The notes beneath the pieces are model-generated. The model made no database searches and was not told the origin of the DNA. It worked only from the letters and a program-made list of their open reading frames with translations. 64,000 nt of DNA from CAZRZN01 sp964604565 (GTDB taxonomy: Bacteria > Pseudomonadota > Alphaproteobacteria > Rhodobacterales > Rhodobacteraceae). Below, one piece after another: positions 18,682 to 27,736 of this stretch (positions are counted from its first letter, which is position 1; each line of letters begins with the position of its first letter). The stretch is from NCBI GenBank assembly GCA_964604565.1, contig CAZRZN010000002.1, positions 4,821 through 68,820 on the forward strand. Direction: 5' to 3'. The translations under genes were made by a program, and so were the position numbers.

Positions 18682-20625
18682 TCAGTCTCCGGCCGCGCGG
18701 CCCTTGAGGGCGACAATGCCCTTGGGGCGGAACTGGATGAAGAGGATGATGAAGAGGATCATGTAGGTCTGGGCCGCCAGCGTGTTGGAGGGGTTCAGGA
18801 ACTCGATCCCTTTTTGCAGCGTGCCGATCATCGTGGCCCCGGCGAGCGTGCCCCAGACATTGCCGACCCCGCCCACGACCACGGTCATGAAGCTCTGGAC
18901 GATGTAATCGGCACCCATTTCGGAGGTCACTTTCGCGTAGAGGCCGATGGCAACGCCCGCGATGCCGGCGATGCCGCTGCCGAGGCCGAAGGTCATCATC
19001 TTGATGCGTTCGGGGTTGATGCCCATGGACGCGGCCATGCGCGGGTTCTGGGTCACGGCCCGCACTTCAAGGCCCAGGCGGGTCCGCTTCAGGATGAACA
19101 GGAGCAACGCGAGGAAGATGATCGCCAGCACGAAGATCGCGATGCGGATATAGGAGATCTGGATCACGTCGTTCAGCACCAGGGCACCGTCAAGCCAGTC
19201 CGGCGAGGTCAAGGGGCGGGCCTGCGTGCCAAAGATGTTCTTGGCCAGTTGCTGCAACGCGATGGACACGCCGAATGTGGCCAGCAGGGTTTCCAGAGGT
19301 CTGTGATAAAGCCACCGGATCACCAGTCGCTCCATCGCGACCCCGGCGGCAAAGGTCAGGGCGAAGGCCAGCGGCAGGGCGACGACCAGTGACACGGTAT
19401 AGTTCGGGATGAAGAGCTGCACCACATAGCCGGTATAGGCGCCCATCATGATGAATTCGCCATGCGCCATATTGATCACGCCCATCACTCCGAAGGTGAT
19501 GGCCAGTCCGATGGCGGCCAGAAAATAGATTGACGCAAGCGAAATGGCGTCCAGCGCAAGGTCCGCGGCCTGACTGGTGCCGACACGGCCCTGAACGATG
19601 GCCTGCGTCTTTTCGGCGGCATCGGTTATGGCGGGATCGGGTTCGTCATATTCCTCATAGATGGTCCATCCCGCGAGCGTCTCTGACACGATTTCGGGCG
19701 TGGCGCGCGGTGGAACCGTGCCCTCTGCGGCCAGCGCGTCATAGGCTTGCAGACGGGCCTCGGGCGACGCCAGGTTGTTGACCGAAAGCCCGCCGACCCG
19801 GCCATCCTGAACATTCGCCGCAAGCGTCGGGCGGATCGAGCTTGGATCAAGCAAGGCAGGCGTGCCCGCAACTTCGGCGATCAATGCATAGGCCTCTTCC
19901 CGGGGCAGATCTGTGCCGGGTTCAAGGATTCGCGCAACATTCGCATCAGCCGGGATGTCTTTCGCGACTTCGGTTTCCGTGTCGAGGATTTGCGACAGCA
20001 CGGCGCGTCCGTCGACGCTCAGATCTGTCGAAAGCGCTTCGATTGCGGTGATGCGGGCCTCCGGCGTCTCTCCGTAGCGGGCCATGAGGTAGTTGTAGAG
20101 CCTTTCTTTCCGACGCTTTAGGGCGGCGTTGGGCTCCCCCTCGATGGAGGCGGCCAGCGGTCCGATCTGGCTGGGATCGAGGCCGCGGGCGATCGCGTCC
20201 ACCGCATCGGCGCGCCGGGTGATGTCGGGATCGGAGAGCTGGAATTGCACGAGGGTTTCGGCAATGACCCTGCGGACGCCGCCGTTGGGCTTTATCTCGT
20301 CCATCGCGTCCGGGTCGACACCCGTGGCCACGGGATCGCCCGTGGTCAGGTCGATCAGGGTGAGGCCGGCGTCGGTCTCTTCCACGTAGAAAAACAGGCC
20401 ATCCTCCAGGCGGACATGCACTTCCTTTTCCTGCCAGCGTTCGAGGAAACGCGGCACTTCCGGGATGCCGGAGGCCGCCAGCGCGTCAAGAACCGGGCCG
20501 ACAGTGCGGCGCGACGGATCCGCGACCTCGGCCTGATGGTCTTGCAGGATATCCTGCAGATCTTGGGCAGAGCCGGAGACCGGAAGCCACAGTAACAGGA
20601 GAGCCGCGAAAAGGGCACGAAGCAT
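18682..20625 (-). CDS. urtB: Urea ABC transporter permease UrtB with long N-terminal exported domain
   Basis: A 647-residue protein. A signal-like start (MLRALFAALLLLWLPVSGSAQ) precedes about 335 residues of predicted periplasmic, mainly alpha-helical sequence, and the LivH-type permease begins near residue 360 (LALDAISLASIYFLAAIGLA, GVMGVINMAHGEFIMMGAY). Proteobacterial UrtB proteins usually have an N-terminal extension, and this one is long. ATG 20623-20625 is preferred because it directly begins the signal sequence. It lies downstream of urtA after a terminator-like hairpin. Confidence 0.94.
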   Translation of the reverse strand: MLRALFAALLLLWLPVSGSAQDLQDILQDHQAEVADPSRRTVGPVLDALAASGIPEVPRFLERWQEKEVHVRLEDGLFFYVEETDAGLTLIDLTTGDPVATGVDPDAMDEIKPNGGVRRVIAETLVQFQLSDPDITRRADAVDAIARGLDPSQIGPLAASIEGEPNAALKRRKERLYNYLMARYGETPEARITAIEALSTDLSVDGRAVLSQILDTETEVAKDIPADANVARILEPGTDLPREEAYALIAEVAGTPALLDPSSIRPTLAANVQDGRVGGLSVNNLASPEARLQAYDALAAEGTVPPRATPEIVSETLAGWTIYEEYDEPDPAITDAAEKTQAIVQGRVGTSQAADLALDAISLASIYFLAAIGLAITFGVMGVINMAHGEFIMMGAYTGYVVQLFIPNYTVSLVVALPLAFALTFAAGVAMERLVIRWLYHRPLETLLATFGVSIALQQLAKNIFGTQARPLTSPDWLDGALVLNDVIQISYIRIAIFVLAIIFLALLLFILKRTRLGLEVRAVTQNPRMAASMGINPERIKMMTFGLGSGIAGIAGVAIGLYAKVTSEMGADYIVQSFMTVVVGGVGNVWGTLAGATMIGTLQKGIEFLNPSNTLAAQTYMILFIILFIQFRPKGIVALKGRAAGD

Positions 20626-20649
20626 GAAACGGCCTGTCTGTTCGGAGGG

Positions 20650-20677
20650 AAAAACGGCAGGGCGGGAACCGCCCTGC
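20650..20677 (-). terminator. Rho-independent terminator/attenuator between urtA and urtB
   Basis: Perfect nine-base-pair stem GCAGGGCGG (20657-20665), loop GAA, CCGCCCTGC (20669-20677). On the minus strand it is followed after two bases by TTTTT (20654-20650). It sits 25 bases upstream of the urtB start, so it should trim much of the transcription from urtA into urtBCDE. Confidence 0.85.
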
Positions 20678-20695
20678 ACAATTGTCGGGTCAAGC

Positions 20696-20716
20696 GGGGC
20701 AGGCGTGTCCTGCCCC
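20696..20716 (-). terminator. 3' stem-loop directly after urtA
   Basis: Perfect eight-base-pair hairpin GGGGCAGG-CGTGT-CCTGCCCC, starting 12 bases past the urtA stop codon and without its own T-tract. It probably stabilises the urtA transcript end together with the terminator at 20650-20677. Confidence 0.6.
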
Positions 20717-20727
20717 GTCAGGGTCGA

Positions 20728-22008
20728 TCAGTAGTTCGACTTGATCTGAACGCAGGTCTCGGTCTGGGTGTTATACATGCCGCAGCCAAGCTCTTGCCAA
20801 TCCGACTTCAGAACCGCCGACTCCGGCAGGTAGTCGGTCCAGGCGTCGCCCGGAACCTCTGTGGTTTGACTGATGATGTCGAATTGGCCGTCAGCCTGAA
20901 TCTCGCCGATCAAGACAGGCTTCGCCAGGTGGTGGTTCGGCAACATCACCGCGGTGCCGCCGGTCAGGTTCGGATGTTCCTGACCATACATGGCCGTCCG
21001 GACCGCATCGACGTCCGTGGTTCCGGCATCGGTCACCGCGTTCACCCACATGTTGAAACCGATGTAATGTGCTTCCATCGGGTCATTGGTCACGCGGTCT
21101 TCGCCCATGCGGGCTTTCCACGCTTCGACCCATGCATCGTTGACGTCGGCCTCGGCGGACTGGAAGTAGTTCCATGCCGCCAGATGACCCACGAGGTTCG
21201 ATGTATCGAGGCCGGACAGTTCTTCTTCACCGACCGAAAAGGCCACCACGGGAATGTCGTCGGCGGAAATGCCGGCGGCGGCGAGTTCCTTGTAGAAGCC
21301 GATGTTGGCATCGCCGTTGATCGTCGAGATGACGCCGACCTGCTTGCCGTCCTCACCCAGCGCCACGACGTCCGCAACGATGGTCGCCCAGTCCGAATGA
21401 CCGAAGGGCGTGTAGTTCACGAAGATGTCCTCTTCGGGGATGCCCTTGGATTTCAGGTAGGATTCCAAGATGTTGTTCGTGGTGCGCGGATAGACGTAAT
21501 CCGTCCCCAAAAGGGCAAACTTCTCGACGCCCAGTTCCTCGAGAAAGTAATCCGTGGCCGGGATCGCCTGCTGGTTTGGCGCGGCGCCGGTGTAGAACAC
21601 GTTCTTGGAGCTTTCTTCGCCTTCATACTGCACCGGGTAGAACAGCAGGCCGTTGAGTTCCTCGATGACCGGCAGCACGGACTTGCGCGAAACGGAGGTC
21701 CAGTTGCCGAACATCACGTCGACTTCGTGCACGGTCAGCAATTCGCGTGCCTTTTCGGCGAAGAGAGGCCAGTCGGATGCCGGGTCCACGACCACCGCTT
21801 CCAGTTGGCAGCCAAGCACGCCGCCGGCTTCGTTCTGCTGCTCCACGAGCATCAGCATGGTGTCCTTGAGCGTCGTCTCGGAGATCGCCATGGTGCCCGA
21901 GAGCGAGTGCAGGACACCGACCTTGATGGGACATTCCTGGGCGCTGGCGGCCCCTCCGACAAGTGCCAGTGTGGCGGCACCGGACAGCAGTCTGGTGAAA
22001 GAGTTCAT
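20728..22008 (-). CDS. urtA: Urea ABC transporter substrate-binding protein UrtA
   Basis: A 426-residue periplasmic binding protein: signal peptide (MNSFTRLLSGAATLALVGGAASA), then IKVGVLHSLSGTMAISETTLKD, NWTSVSRKSVLPVIEELNGL, FYTGAAPNQQAIPA and AWNYFQSAEADVNDAWVEAW, all typical of UrtA. It captures urea for UrtBC. First gene of the operon, transcribed away from the urease cluster, with 379 bases of shared promoter region. Confidence 0.97.
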   Translation of the reverse strand: MNSFTRLLSGAATLALVGGAASAQECPIKVGVLHSLSGTMAISETTLKDTMLMLVEQQNEAGGVLGCQLEAVVVDPASDWPLFAEKARELLTVHEVDVMFGNWTSVSRKSVLPVIEELNGLLFYPVQYEGEESSKNVFYTGAAPNQQAIPATDYFLEELGVEKFALLGTDYVYPRTTNNILESYLKSKGIPEEDIFVNYTPFGHSDWATIVADVVALGEDGKQVGVISTINGDANIGFYKELAAAGISADDIPVVAFSVGEEELSGLDTSNLVGHLAAWNYFQSAEADVNDAWVEAWKARMGEDRVTNDPMEAHYIGFNMWVNAVTDAGTTDVDAVRTAMYGQEHPNLTGGTAVMLPNHHLAKPVLIGEIQADGQFDIISQTTEVPGDAWTDYLPESAVLKSDWQELGCGMYNTQTETCVQIKSNY

Positions 22009-22387
22009 TCCTGTCTCCCCGCGGGCGAGCGTCCCTTGTCCGGCGGTGCCGCAACCTTAGGTCGTCTCCCGCAACTGTTTGTTGCATCCAGTGTGGCGGT
22101 CTGTTCGAAATCCAACCCGTCCGGATCGCCACACGCCCCAGACCGGTGACTTGACGGCACGTCGGGAAGGGCGCCCCGAGTCATCCTGAAAAGCGGGTGA
22201 TCTGGTCAATCGCAAGGCGGTCTTGGAACCGTCGATGACGGGTTTTGCTTAAAAAATGCGCGGCAATGCGGCATGGCGGCGGTTTTTTGGGCGGTCTGCT
22301 CCGGGGGCGCAATGGCAAGACGATTGATTGTGTTGCAAAACCGCGCGCAGGGTGGCGGTATGGGGTCAAGAAAGTCGCGGGGGGGCG
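22009..22387. other. Divergent promoter region of urtA and ureD
   Basis: This stretch must serve urtABCDE (minus) and the urease cluster (plus). It includes GCAAC-TGTTT-GTTGC (22071-22085) near urtA and an AT-rich tract at 22248-22290. I could not identify a convincing nitrogen-regulator (NtrC or sigma-54) site. Confidence 0.5.
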
Positions 22388-23230
22388 ATGACGCAGCATT
22401 TGCGCACAACCGAAGCTGGACAGGTGCCGCTTGATGCGGCTGTCCAGCGCGCGCGGGGCACGCTGGATCTTTCAAGCAAGTTTCGGGATGGCGTGTCGGC
22501 GATCGACAGGCTGCGCACGTCGGGCTGCGTCAAGGCGCTGTTCCCGCGCCGGGCACCGACGGTGGAGGCGATCGTGATCAACACCTCCGGAGGATTGACC
22601 GGGGGAGATCAGCTGTCCTTTTCGGCGTGCGCCGGGGCGGGGTCGCAGCTGACGCTTACGACGCAAGCGGCGGAGCGGGCCTATCGCGCCTCCTGGGATG
22701 TGGCGCGCGTCGACACTTGTCTGGTCGCAGAGCCAGGTGCGCGACTGCACTGGCTGCCACAGGAATTGATCCTTTTCGAAGGCGCCCGGCTGCGTCGGAC
22801 GTTGCACGCGACCCTTGCGGCGGACTCTCAGCTGTTGCTTGTCGAACCGGTGATCTTCGGGCGCAGCGCCATGGGAGAACGCTTGCGGGACGTTGGTTTC
22901 ACCGACCGGATCGAGATCTGGCGCGCGGGCGCGCCGCTGTATCTCGACGGAGTGAGGCTGCTCGGCGATCTCGAAGCACAAATGACGCGCGCCGCGCTGG
23001 GTGGCGGGGCGGGCGCCATGGTCAGCCTTGTCTACGTTGCGCCGGACGCGGCGGTCCATCTGGATCCCCTGCGAGATCTGCTGTCCGGGTGCGGCGGGGC
23101 GTCCCTGTTGCAGCCCGATGTGCTGGTGATGCGCCTGCTTGCCCCTGATAGTCTGGAGCTGCGCCGCAGCCTCCTGCCGATACTGGACCGGCTCAGCCGG
23201 GACACCCTTCCGACTTCCTGGAGACTCTGA
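22388..23230 (+). CDS. ureD: Urease accessory protein UreD
   Basis: A 280-residue UreD (UreH) protein needed, with UreF and UreG, to load nickel into apo-urease. Family landmarks are [47 protein letters not shown] and [13 protein letters not shown] [12 protein letters not shown]. The ATG at 22388 is chosen because the homologous sequence begins here; the frame is open for 20 more codons. Four bases separate it from ureA. Confidence 0.95.
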   Translation: MTQHLRTTEAGQVPLDAAVQRARGTLDLSSKFRDGVSAIDRLRTSGCVKALFPRRAPTVEAIVINTSGGLTGGDQLSFSACAGAGSQLTLTTQAAERAYRASWDVARVDTCLVAEPGARLHWLPQELILFEGARLRRTLHATLAADSQLLLVEPVIFGRSAMGERLRDVGFTDRIEIWRAGAPLYLDGVRLLGDLEAQMTRAALGGGAGAMVSLVYVAPDAAVHLDPLRDLLSGCGGASLLQPDVLVMRLLAPDSLELRRSLLPILDRLSRDTLPTSWRL

Positions 23231-23234
23231 CGAC

Positions 23235-23537
23235 ATGCAATTGACCCCGCGCGAGAAAGACAAGCTTCTGGTTTCGATGGCCGCCGAGGTGGCCCGCAAG
23301 CGATTGGCCCGCGGCGTGAAACTGAACCACCCCGAAGCCATTGCATTGATCACCGATACGGTTGTCGAGGGCGCCCGCGACGGCCGGTCGGTTTCCGATC
23401 TGATGCAGGCCGGGGCCGAGGTGATCACCCGCGCGCAATGCATGGAAGGGGTGCCCGAAATGATCCACGAAGTGCAGGTGGAAGCGACCTTTCCCGATGG
23501 CACGAAACTGGTCACGGTGCACGAGCCGATCCGTTGA
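23235..23537 (+). CDS. ureA: Urease gamma subunit
   Basis: One hundred residues, exactly the family length: [20 protein letters not shown], then [27 protein letters not shown] and [24 protein letters not shown]. It is a structural subunit of urease. Followed at once by a copy of the dispersed repeat. Confidence 0.98.
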   Translation: MQLTPREKDKLLVSMAAEVARKRLARGVKLNHPEAIALITDTVVEGARDGRSVSDLMQAGAEVITRAQCMEGVPEMIHEVQVEATFPDGTKLVTVHEPIR

Positions 23538-23542
23538 TATTC

Positions 23543-23564
23543 GAGTATTTGAAGAGAGAAGAAG
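23543..23564. repeat. Composite dispersed repeat, copy 3 (tail only)
   Basis: A 22-base GAGTATTTGAA...GAGAAGAAG tail, six bases after the ureA stop. No GC-hairpin is attached. A weak GGGGG/CCCCC stem at 24064-24080, after ureB, may be a detached remnant of the hairpin part. Confidence 0.65.
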
Positions 23565-23580
23565 CAAGAGGGGAGTCAGG

Positions 23581-23745
23581 ATGAGCGAGTTGATCACATC
23601 TGCGGGCGCATGCGGGGGGACGCCGCTGCCGCGCAGGTCCCTTGTGGGGCATTGGCCGCGGCAGGGAATTGCGGGCGGGCTGACAGCCGGGCGTGTTGAT
23701 CGGGAAACGGAGCGCGCCGCATCACCCGCATGGAGCCAAGGATGA
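23581..23745 (+). CDS. Possible 54-residue ORF between ureA and ureB
   Basis: ATG at 23581 has a good ribosome site (AGGGGAG, about five bases upstream) and the TGA (23743-23745) overlaps the ureB ATG as ATGA, as in translationally coupled genes. The peptide ([20 protein letters not shown]...) has no signal sequence, no membrane segment and no family I recognise. It may be only a leader that couples ureB translation, or chance. Confidence 0.35.
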   Translation: MSELITSAGACGGTPLPRRSLVGHWPRQGIAGGLTAGRVDRETERAASPAWSQG

Positions 23746-24050
23746 TCCCCGGAGAGCTTTTCCCGGCCGAGGGCATGTTGACGCTGAACGAAGGGCGCAC
23801 GCCGGTCATACTGAAAGTGTCCAATACCGGCGACCGGCCGGTGCAGGTCGGGTCGCATTATCATTTCGCCGAAGCAAACAGTGCGCTGGACTTCGACCGG
23901 GCCGCGGCGCGGGGGATGCGCCTTGATATCGCGGCGGGGACGGCGGTGCGGTTCGAGCCCGGACAGGCCCGGGAGGTGCAGCTTATCCCGGTGGCTGGAA
24001 CCCGTGCCATCTACGGCTTCAACCAGCACGTCATGGGCGCGCTGGACTGA
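23742..24050 (+). CDS. ureB: Urease beta subunit
   Basis: 102 residues, the family length: [19 protein letters not shown], then [48 protein letters not shown] and [10 protein letters not shown]. The ATG at 23742 is chosen over one at 23730 because GGAG lies at a proper distance from it. Structural urease subunit, translated just after the small ORF. Confidence 0.98.
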   Translation: MIPGELFPAEGMLTLNEGRTPVILKVSNTGDRPVQVGSHYHFAEANSALDFDRAAARGMRLDIAAGTAVRFEPGQAREVQLIPVAGTRAIYGFNQHVMGALD

Positions 24051-24111
24051 CAGTTTTTTCAGCGGGGGACTGGCGCCCCCATCAACCCCTTGTCAATCAG
24101 GAGAAAAATCC

Positions 24112-24930
24112 ATGTGCGATATTTGCGTGATGACCTCGGTCAAGGAGCGGATGCTGTCCCGTCGTGCATTCTTTCGAGGGGGGGCCGCGCTTGGCGCGGG
24201 GGCCGTCCTGGGCGCCGGGACGACGACCCCGGCCATGGCGGCGGGCCATGGTGGGGTGATCGACATGAGCCACACCACCGACGAGAACTTTCCGACCTTT
24301 TTCGGGGTGCCGGGAATCTCTTACGACAAGGCCTTCGACTTTGCCGAGAGCGGGTTCAATCTGTATAATCTCACGATCAACGAGCATACCGGCACGCATG
24401 TGGACGCGCCTTTGCATTTCTCCGCCGACGGGCAGTCGGTGGATGAAATCCCGGTGGAGAACCTTGTCTGCCCATTGGTGAAGATCGACATCGCGGCGCG
24501 CGCCGCCGAGGACCCTGACACCATGTTGACGCCGGATGACCTGAAGGCGTGGATCGCGGCGCATGGCGAGATCCCGGCAGGCGCCTGCGTCGCCATGGAT
24601 TCGGGCTGGGCCGGAAAGGTTGGAGGCGACGGATATCGCAACGTCGACGGCGATGGCGTGTTGCATTTCCCCGGGTTTCACGTGGAGGCCGCGCAGATGC
24701 TGGTCGAAGAAACGGGAGCGGTGGCCATCGCATCGGACACGCTGTCGCTTGATCCCGGTAATTCAGCGAGTTTCGATGCGCATTACGCTTGGCTGCCGAC
24801 CAATCGCTACGGGATCGAATGCCTTGCCTCGTTGAGCGATGTGCCGGCCGCCGGCGCAACCCTGATTGTCGGCGCGCCCAAGACCGGGCGGGGCACGGGC
24901 GGTCCCGCGCGCATCTTTGCGATGGTGTGA
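24112..24930 (+). CDS. Tat-exported cyclase-family (kynurenine-formamidase-like) hydrolase
   Basis: A 272-residue protein in the middle of the urease cluster. The N terminus holds a twin-arginine signal (SRRAFFRGGAALGAGAVLG) ending around AMAA, so it should be exported folded. The metal-binding motif EHTGTHVDAPLHF near 100 is the cyclase-family HxGTHxDxPxH signature; later SDTLSLDPGN and WLPTNRYGIECL fit. Members hydrolyse formamide or lactam-like bonds. The ATG at 24112 follows AGGAG; its stop overlaps the start of the AhpD-like gene by one base. The substrate is unknown. Confidence 0.85.
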   Translation: MCDICVMTSVKERMLSRRAFFRGGAALGAGAVLGAGTTTPAMAAGHGGVIDMSHTTDENFPTFFGVPGISYDKAFDFAESGFNLYNLTINEHTGTHVDAPLHFSADGQSVDEIPVENLVCPLVKIDIAARAAEDPDTMLTPDDLKAWIAAHGEIPAGACVAMDSGWAGKVGGDGYRNVDGDGVLHFPGFHVEAAQMLVEETGAVAIASDTLSLDPGNSASFDAHYAWLPTNRYGIECLASLSDVPAAGATLIVGAPKTGRGTGGPARIFAMV

Positions 24931-25325
24931 TGGCGACCGTCAGGCTTTTGCAGGACGAGGAGGTCAGCGCCGAGGCGCTGGCCGTCTTCGACGACATCCG
25001 CGCGGTGCGGGGCACGGAGTATGTGAACAATTTCTGGCGGGCGCTGGCGCATGATCCGGCTCTCTTGCGAGCGACATGGGAGCGCCTGAAGGTTGTCATG
25101 GCGCCGGGGGCGCTTGATCCGCTGGTCAAGGAACTGCTGTATGTGGCTGTTTCGGCCACGAACGGGTGCGAATACTGTTCGCATTCCCACACCGCTGCGG
25201 CGCGCGCCAAGGGCATGACGCCTGAAATGTATGGGGAACTGTTGGCAGTCGTCGGCTTGGCCAACCAGACAAACGCGCTGGCCAATGCGATGCAGGTGCC
25301 GGTTGATGAGGTGTTCGAGGCATGA
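24930..25325 (+). CDS. Carboxymuconolactone decarboxylase / AhpD-like protein
   Basis: A 131-residue CMD-family protein with the redox-type CEYCSHSH motif (CxxC followed by His) in VSATNGCEYCSHSHTAAARAKG. Such proteins act as alkylhydroperoxidases or unknown small-molecule enzymes. It starts in the stop codon of the cyclase and ends in an ATGA overlap with the GNAT gene, so the three are a translationally coupled set. Confidence 0.85.
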   Translation: MATVRLLQDEEVSAEALAVFDDIRAVRGTEYVNNFWRALAHDPALLRATWERLKVVMAPGALDPLVKELLYVAVSATNGCEYCSHSHTAAARAKGMTPEMYGELLAVVGLANQTNALANAMQVPVDEVFEA

Positions 25326-25834
25326 ACGAAGTGGTCATCGAGCCGGTGCGCGACGATGCTCAAGCCAGCCATATCGCGACCCTTGTCTGGGCCTTCCTCG
25401 ATCATCTGCGGGTCCGCTACCCCGAGCGGGTGCGGGACATCGACGAATATGTTGCCTATCAGGATATCGACGGCCAGCTGCGCAACTGGCGAGATATTTT
25501 CCTGCCCCCAGTCGGGGAATGCCTGTTGGCGTCGATGGACGGTGCTCCGGTTGGTGTTGTCATGCTCCGCAGGCTTGACGACACCACCTGCGAGATGAAC
25601 CGGATGTATGTCACGGACGCTGCCCGAGGTCGCAAGATCGGCCGCAGGCTGGGAGAAACGCTGATCGCCCGTGCCAGGGAAATGGGCTTTACCTCGATGC
25701 GTCTCGATGCCTGGGACCGGCACGAAGAAGCCTTGCCGCTCTACAAGTCTCTGAAATTCGAACGGGAATGGGACGAGGGTCTCAAACCCGCCACCATGTC
25801 CCATGAAATGATCCATATGCGCCGCACGCTTTGA
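25322..25834 (+). CDS. GNAT-family N-acetyltransferase
   Basis: A 170-residue acetyltransferase: [18 protein letters not shown] start, [21 protein letters not shown] acetyl-CoA-binding region (R/Q-x-x-G-x-G/A type) and [20 protein letters not shown] near the end. It acetylates an amine of an unknown acceptor. Four-base overlap with the AhpD-like gene; ureC starts 13 bases after its stop, so it is inside the urease operon. Confidence 0.85.
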   Translation: MNEVVIEPVRDDAQASHIATLVWAFLDHLRVRYPERVRDIDEYVAYQDIDGQLRNWRDIFLPPVGECLLASMDGAPVGVVMLRRLDDTTCEMNRMYVTDAARGRKIGRRLGETLIARAREMGFTSMRLDAWDRHEEALPLYKSLKFEREWDEGLKPATMSHEMIHMRRTL

Positions 25835-25847
25835 AAGGACCACGAAA

Positions 25848-27608
25848 ATGCCAGCCAAGATCAAACGCGCTGCTTATGCCGCCATGTTCGGCCCAACCAC
25901 AGGCGATAGGCTTCGGCTTGCCGATACCGACCTGATCATCGAAGTGGAGAAGGATCTGACCGCTTTGGCCGTGGGTGCCGCGCAGACCGGCGGCAGCGGC
26001 TCAAATGCTGCCATATACGGTGAAGAGGTCAAGTTCGGTGGCGGCAAGGTGATCCGCGATGGCATGGGCCAGTCCCAGGCCACGCGGGCCGACGGCGCGG
26101 TGGACACGGTCATCACCAATGCACTGATCGTCGACCACAGCGGCATCTACAAGGCGGATGTCGGGCTGAGGAACGGGCGCATCCACAAGATCGGCAAGGC
26201 CGGAAATCCCGATACGCAGCCCGGTGTCGACATCATCGTCGGTCCGGGCACGGAGGCCATCGCCGCTGAGGGCAAGATCCTGACGGCGGGCGGGTTTGAC
26301 AGCCACATCCATTTCATCTGTCCGCAGCAGATCGAGGATGCACTGCATTCGGGCCTGACGACCATGCTGGGCGGCGGCACGGGGCCTGCGCATGGCACAC
26401 TGGCCACGACCTGCACACCCGGTAGCTGGCATCTCGGGCGGATGCTGCAATCCGCGGATGCGTTTCCGATGAACCTTGCCTTTGCGGGCAAGGGCAACGC
26501 GTCGCTGCCAGCGGCGCTTGAAGAGCAGGTTCTGGGCGGCGCTTGCGCGCTGAAGCTGCATGAGGATTGGGGCACCACCCCGGCGGCCATCGACTGCTGC
26601 CTGTCGGTGGCCGATGCGATGGACGTGCAGGTGATGATCCACACCGATACGCTGAACGAGAGCGGCTTTGTCGAGAACACCGTGAAGGCCATGAAGGGCC
26701 GCACGATCCACGCCTTCCACACCGAAGGCGCCGGTGGCGGCCACGCGCCGGATATCATCAAGATCTGCGGCGAGGAGCATGTTCTGCCCTCGTCCACCAA
26801 CCCGACGCGGCCTTTCACGGTGAACACGCTCGAGGAACACCTCGACATGCTGATGGTGTGCCACCACCTCGACAAGTCGATCCCGGAGGACGTGGCCTTT
26901 GCCGAAAGCCGCATCCGGCGCGAGACCATTGCCGCCGAGGATATCCTGCACGACATGGGGGCCTTTTCGATCATCGCCTCGGACAGTCAGGCCATGGGGC
27001 GGGTCGGCGAAGTGCTGATCCGCACGTGGCAGACCGCCGACAAGATGAAGAAACAGCGCGGACGCCTGAGCGACGAGAGCGGAGAAAACGACAATTTCCG
27101 CGTGCGCCGTTATATTTCGAAATACACGATCAACCCGGCGATCGCGCATGGGATCAGCCATGAAATCGGCTCCATCGAGGAAGGCAAACGGGCGGATCTC
27201 GTGCTTTGGAATCCGGCCTTTTTCGGCGTGAAACCTGACATGGTGCTGATCGGCGGCACGATTGTCTGCGCCCAGATGGGCGATCCGAACGCCTCCATCC
27301 CGACGCCGCAACCGGTTTATTCGCGTCCGATGTTCGGGGCATACGGGCGCAGTGTCGAACGTTCTGCCGTGACCTTCGTGTCGGAGGCGGCGCTGAACGA
27401 AGGTATCGGCAAGACGCTGGGGCTGGCCAAGGAGACGTTGGCGGTGCGCAACACGCGCGGTATCGGCAAGAAGGATCTGATCCTGAACGATGCGACACCG
27501 CATATGGAGGTCAACCCCGAAACCTACGAGGTTCGGGCCGATGGCGAATTGCTGACCTGCGAACCGGCTACTGAACTGCCGATGGCACAGCGTTATTTCC
27601 TGTTCTGA
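25848..27608 (+). CDS. ureC: Urease alpha subunit with a 17-residue N-terminal insertion
   Basis: The catalytic subunit, 586 residues against about 567-570 in the family. Nickel ligands HIHFICPQQ and [15 protein letters not shown], the carbamylated Lys in ALKLHEDWG, the flap [21 protein letters not shown] and [11 protein letters not shown] are all intact. The extra length is mostly a Gly/Ala/Ser-rich stretch, residues 39-55, between EVEKDLT and [11 protein letters not shown], where other ureases go directly from DLT to YGEE. The reading frame is unbroken. The start ATG is preceded by AAAGGA. Confidence 0.97.
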   Translation: MPAKIKRAAYAAMFGPTTGDRLRLADTDLIIEVEKDLTALAVGAAQTGGSGSNAAIYGEEVKFGGGKVIRDGMGQSQATRADGAVDTVITNALIVDHSGIYKADVGLRNGRIHKIGKAGNPDTQPGVDIIVGPGTEAIAAEGKILTAGGFDSHIHFICPQQIEDALHSGLTTMLGGGTGPAHGTLATTCTPGSWHLGRMLQSADAFPMNLAFAGKGNASLPAALEEQVLGGACALKLHEDWGTTPAAIDCCLSVADAMDVQVMIHTDTLNESGFVENTVKAMKGRTIHAFHTEGAGGGHAPDIIKICGEEHVLPSSTNPTRPFTVNTLEEHLDMLMVCHHLDKSIPEDVAFAESRIRRETIAAEDILHDMGAFSIIASDSQAMGRVGEVLIRTWQTADKMKKQRGRLSDESGENDNFRVRRYISKYTINPAIAHGISHEIGSIEEGKRADLVLWNPAFFGVKPDMVLIGGTIVCAQMGDPNASIPTPQPVYSRPMFGAYGRSVERSAVTFVSEAALNEGIGKTLGLAKETLAVRNTRGIGKKDLILNDATPHMEVNPETYEVRADGELLTCEPATELPMAQRYFLF

Positions 27609-27736
27609 GCGGCTTGTTCCTGTGGATGCTTGATCTGGTGCCGTGCCTTGCGCAATCTGTCATCAGAGGGGGTGCTCACCCGGTTGTAGCACTCCCTAGG
27701 AAACCATGGGGCATGTCCCCGACAAGGAGCGAACAG

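Noticed and set aside
22091..22125. A tRNA-like TTCGAAATC segment near the urtA promoter
   Set aside because: No matching acceptor, D- or anticodon stems could be drawn around it.
22313..22328. A sigma-54-like sequence TGGCAAG...TTGAT upstream of ureD
   Set aside because: The -12 element lacks the required GC (TTGA in place of TTGC), so the match is too weak to call.
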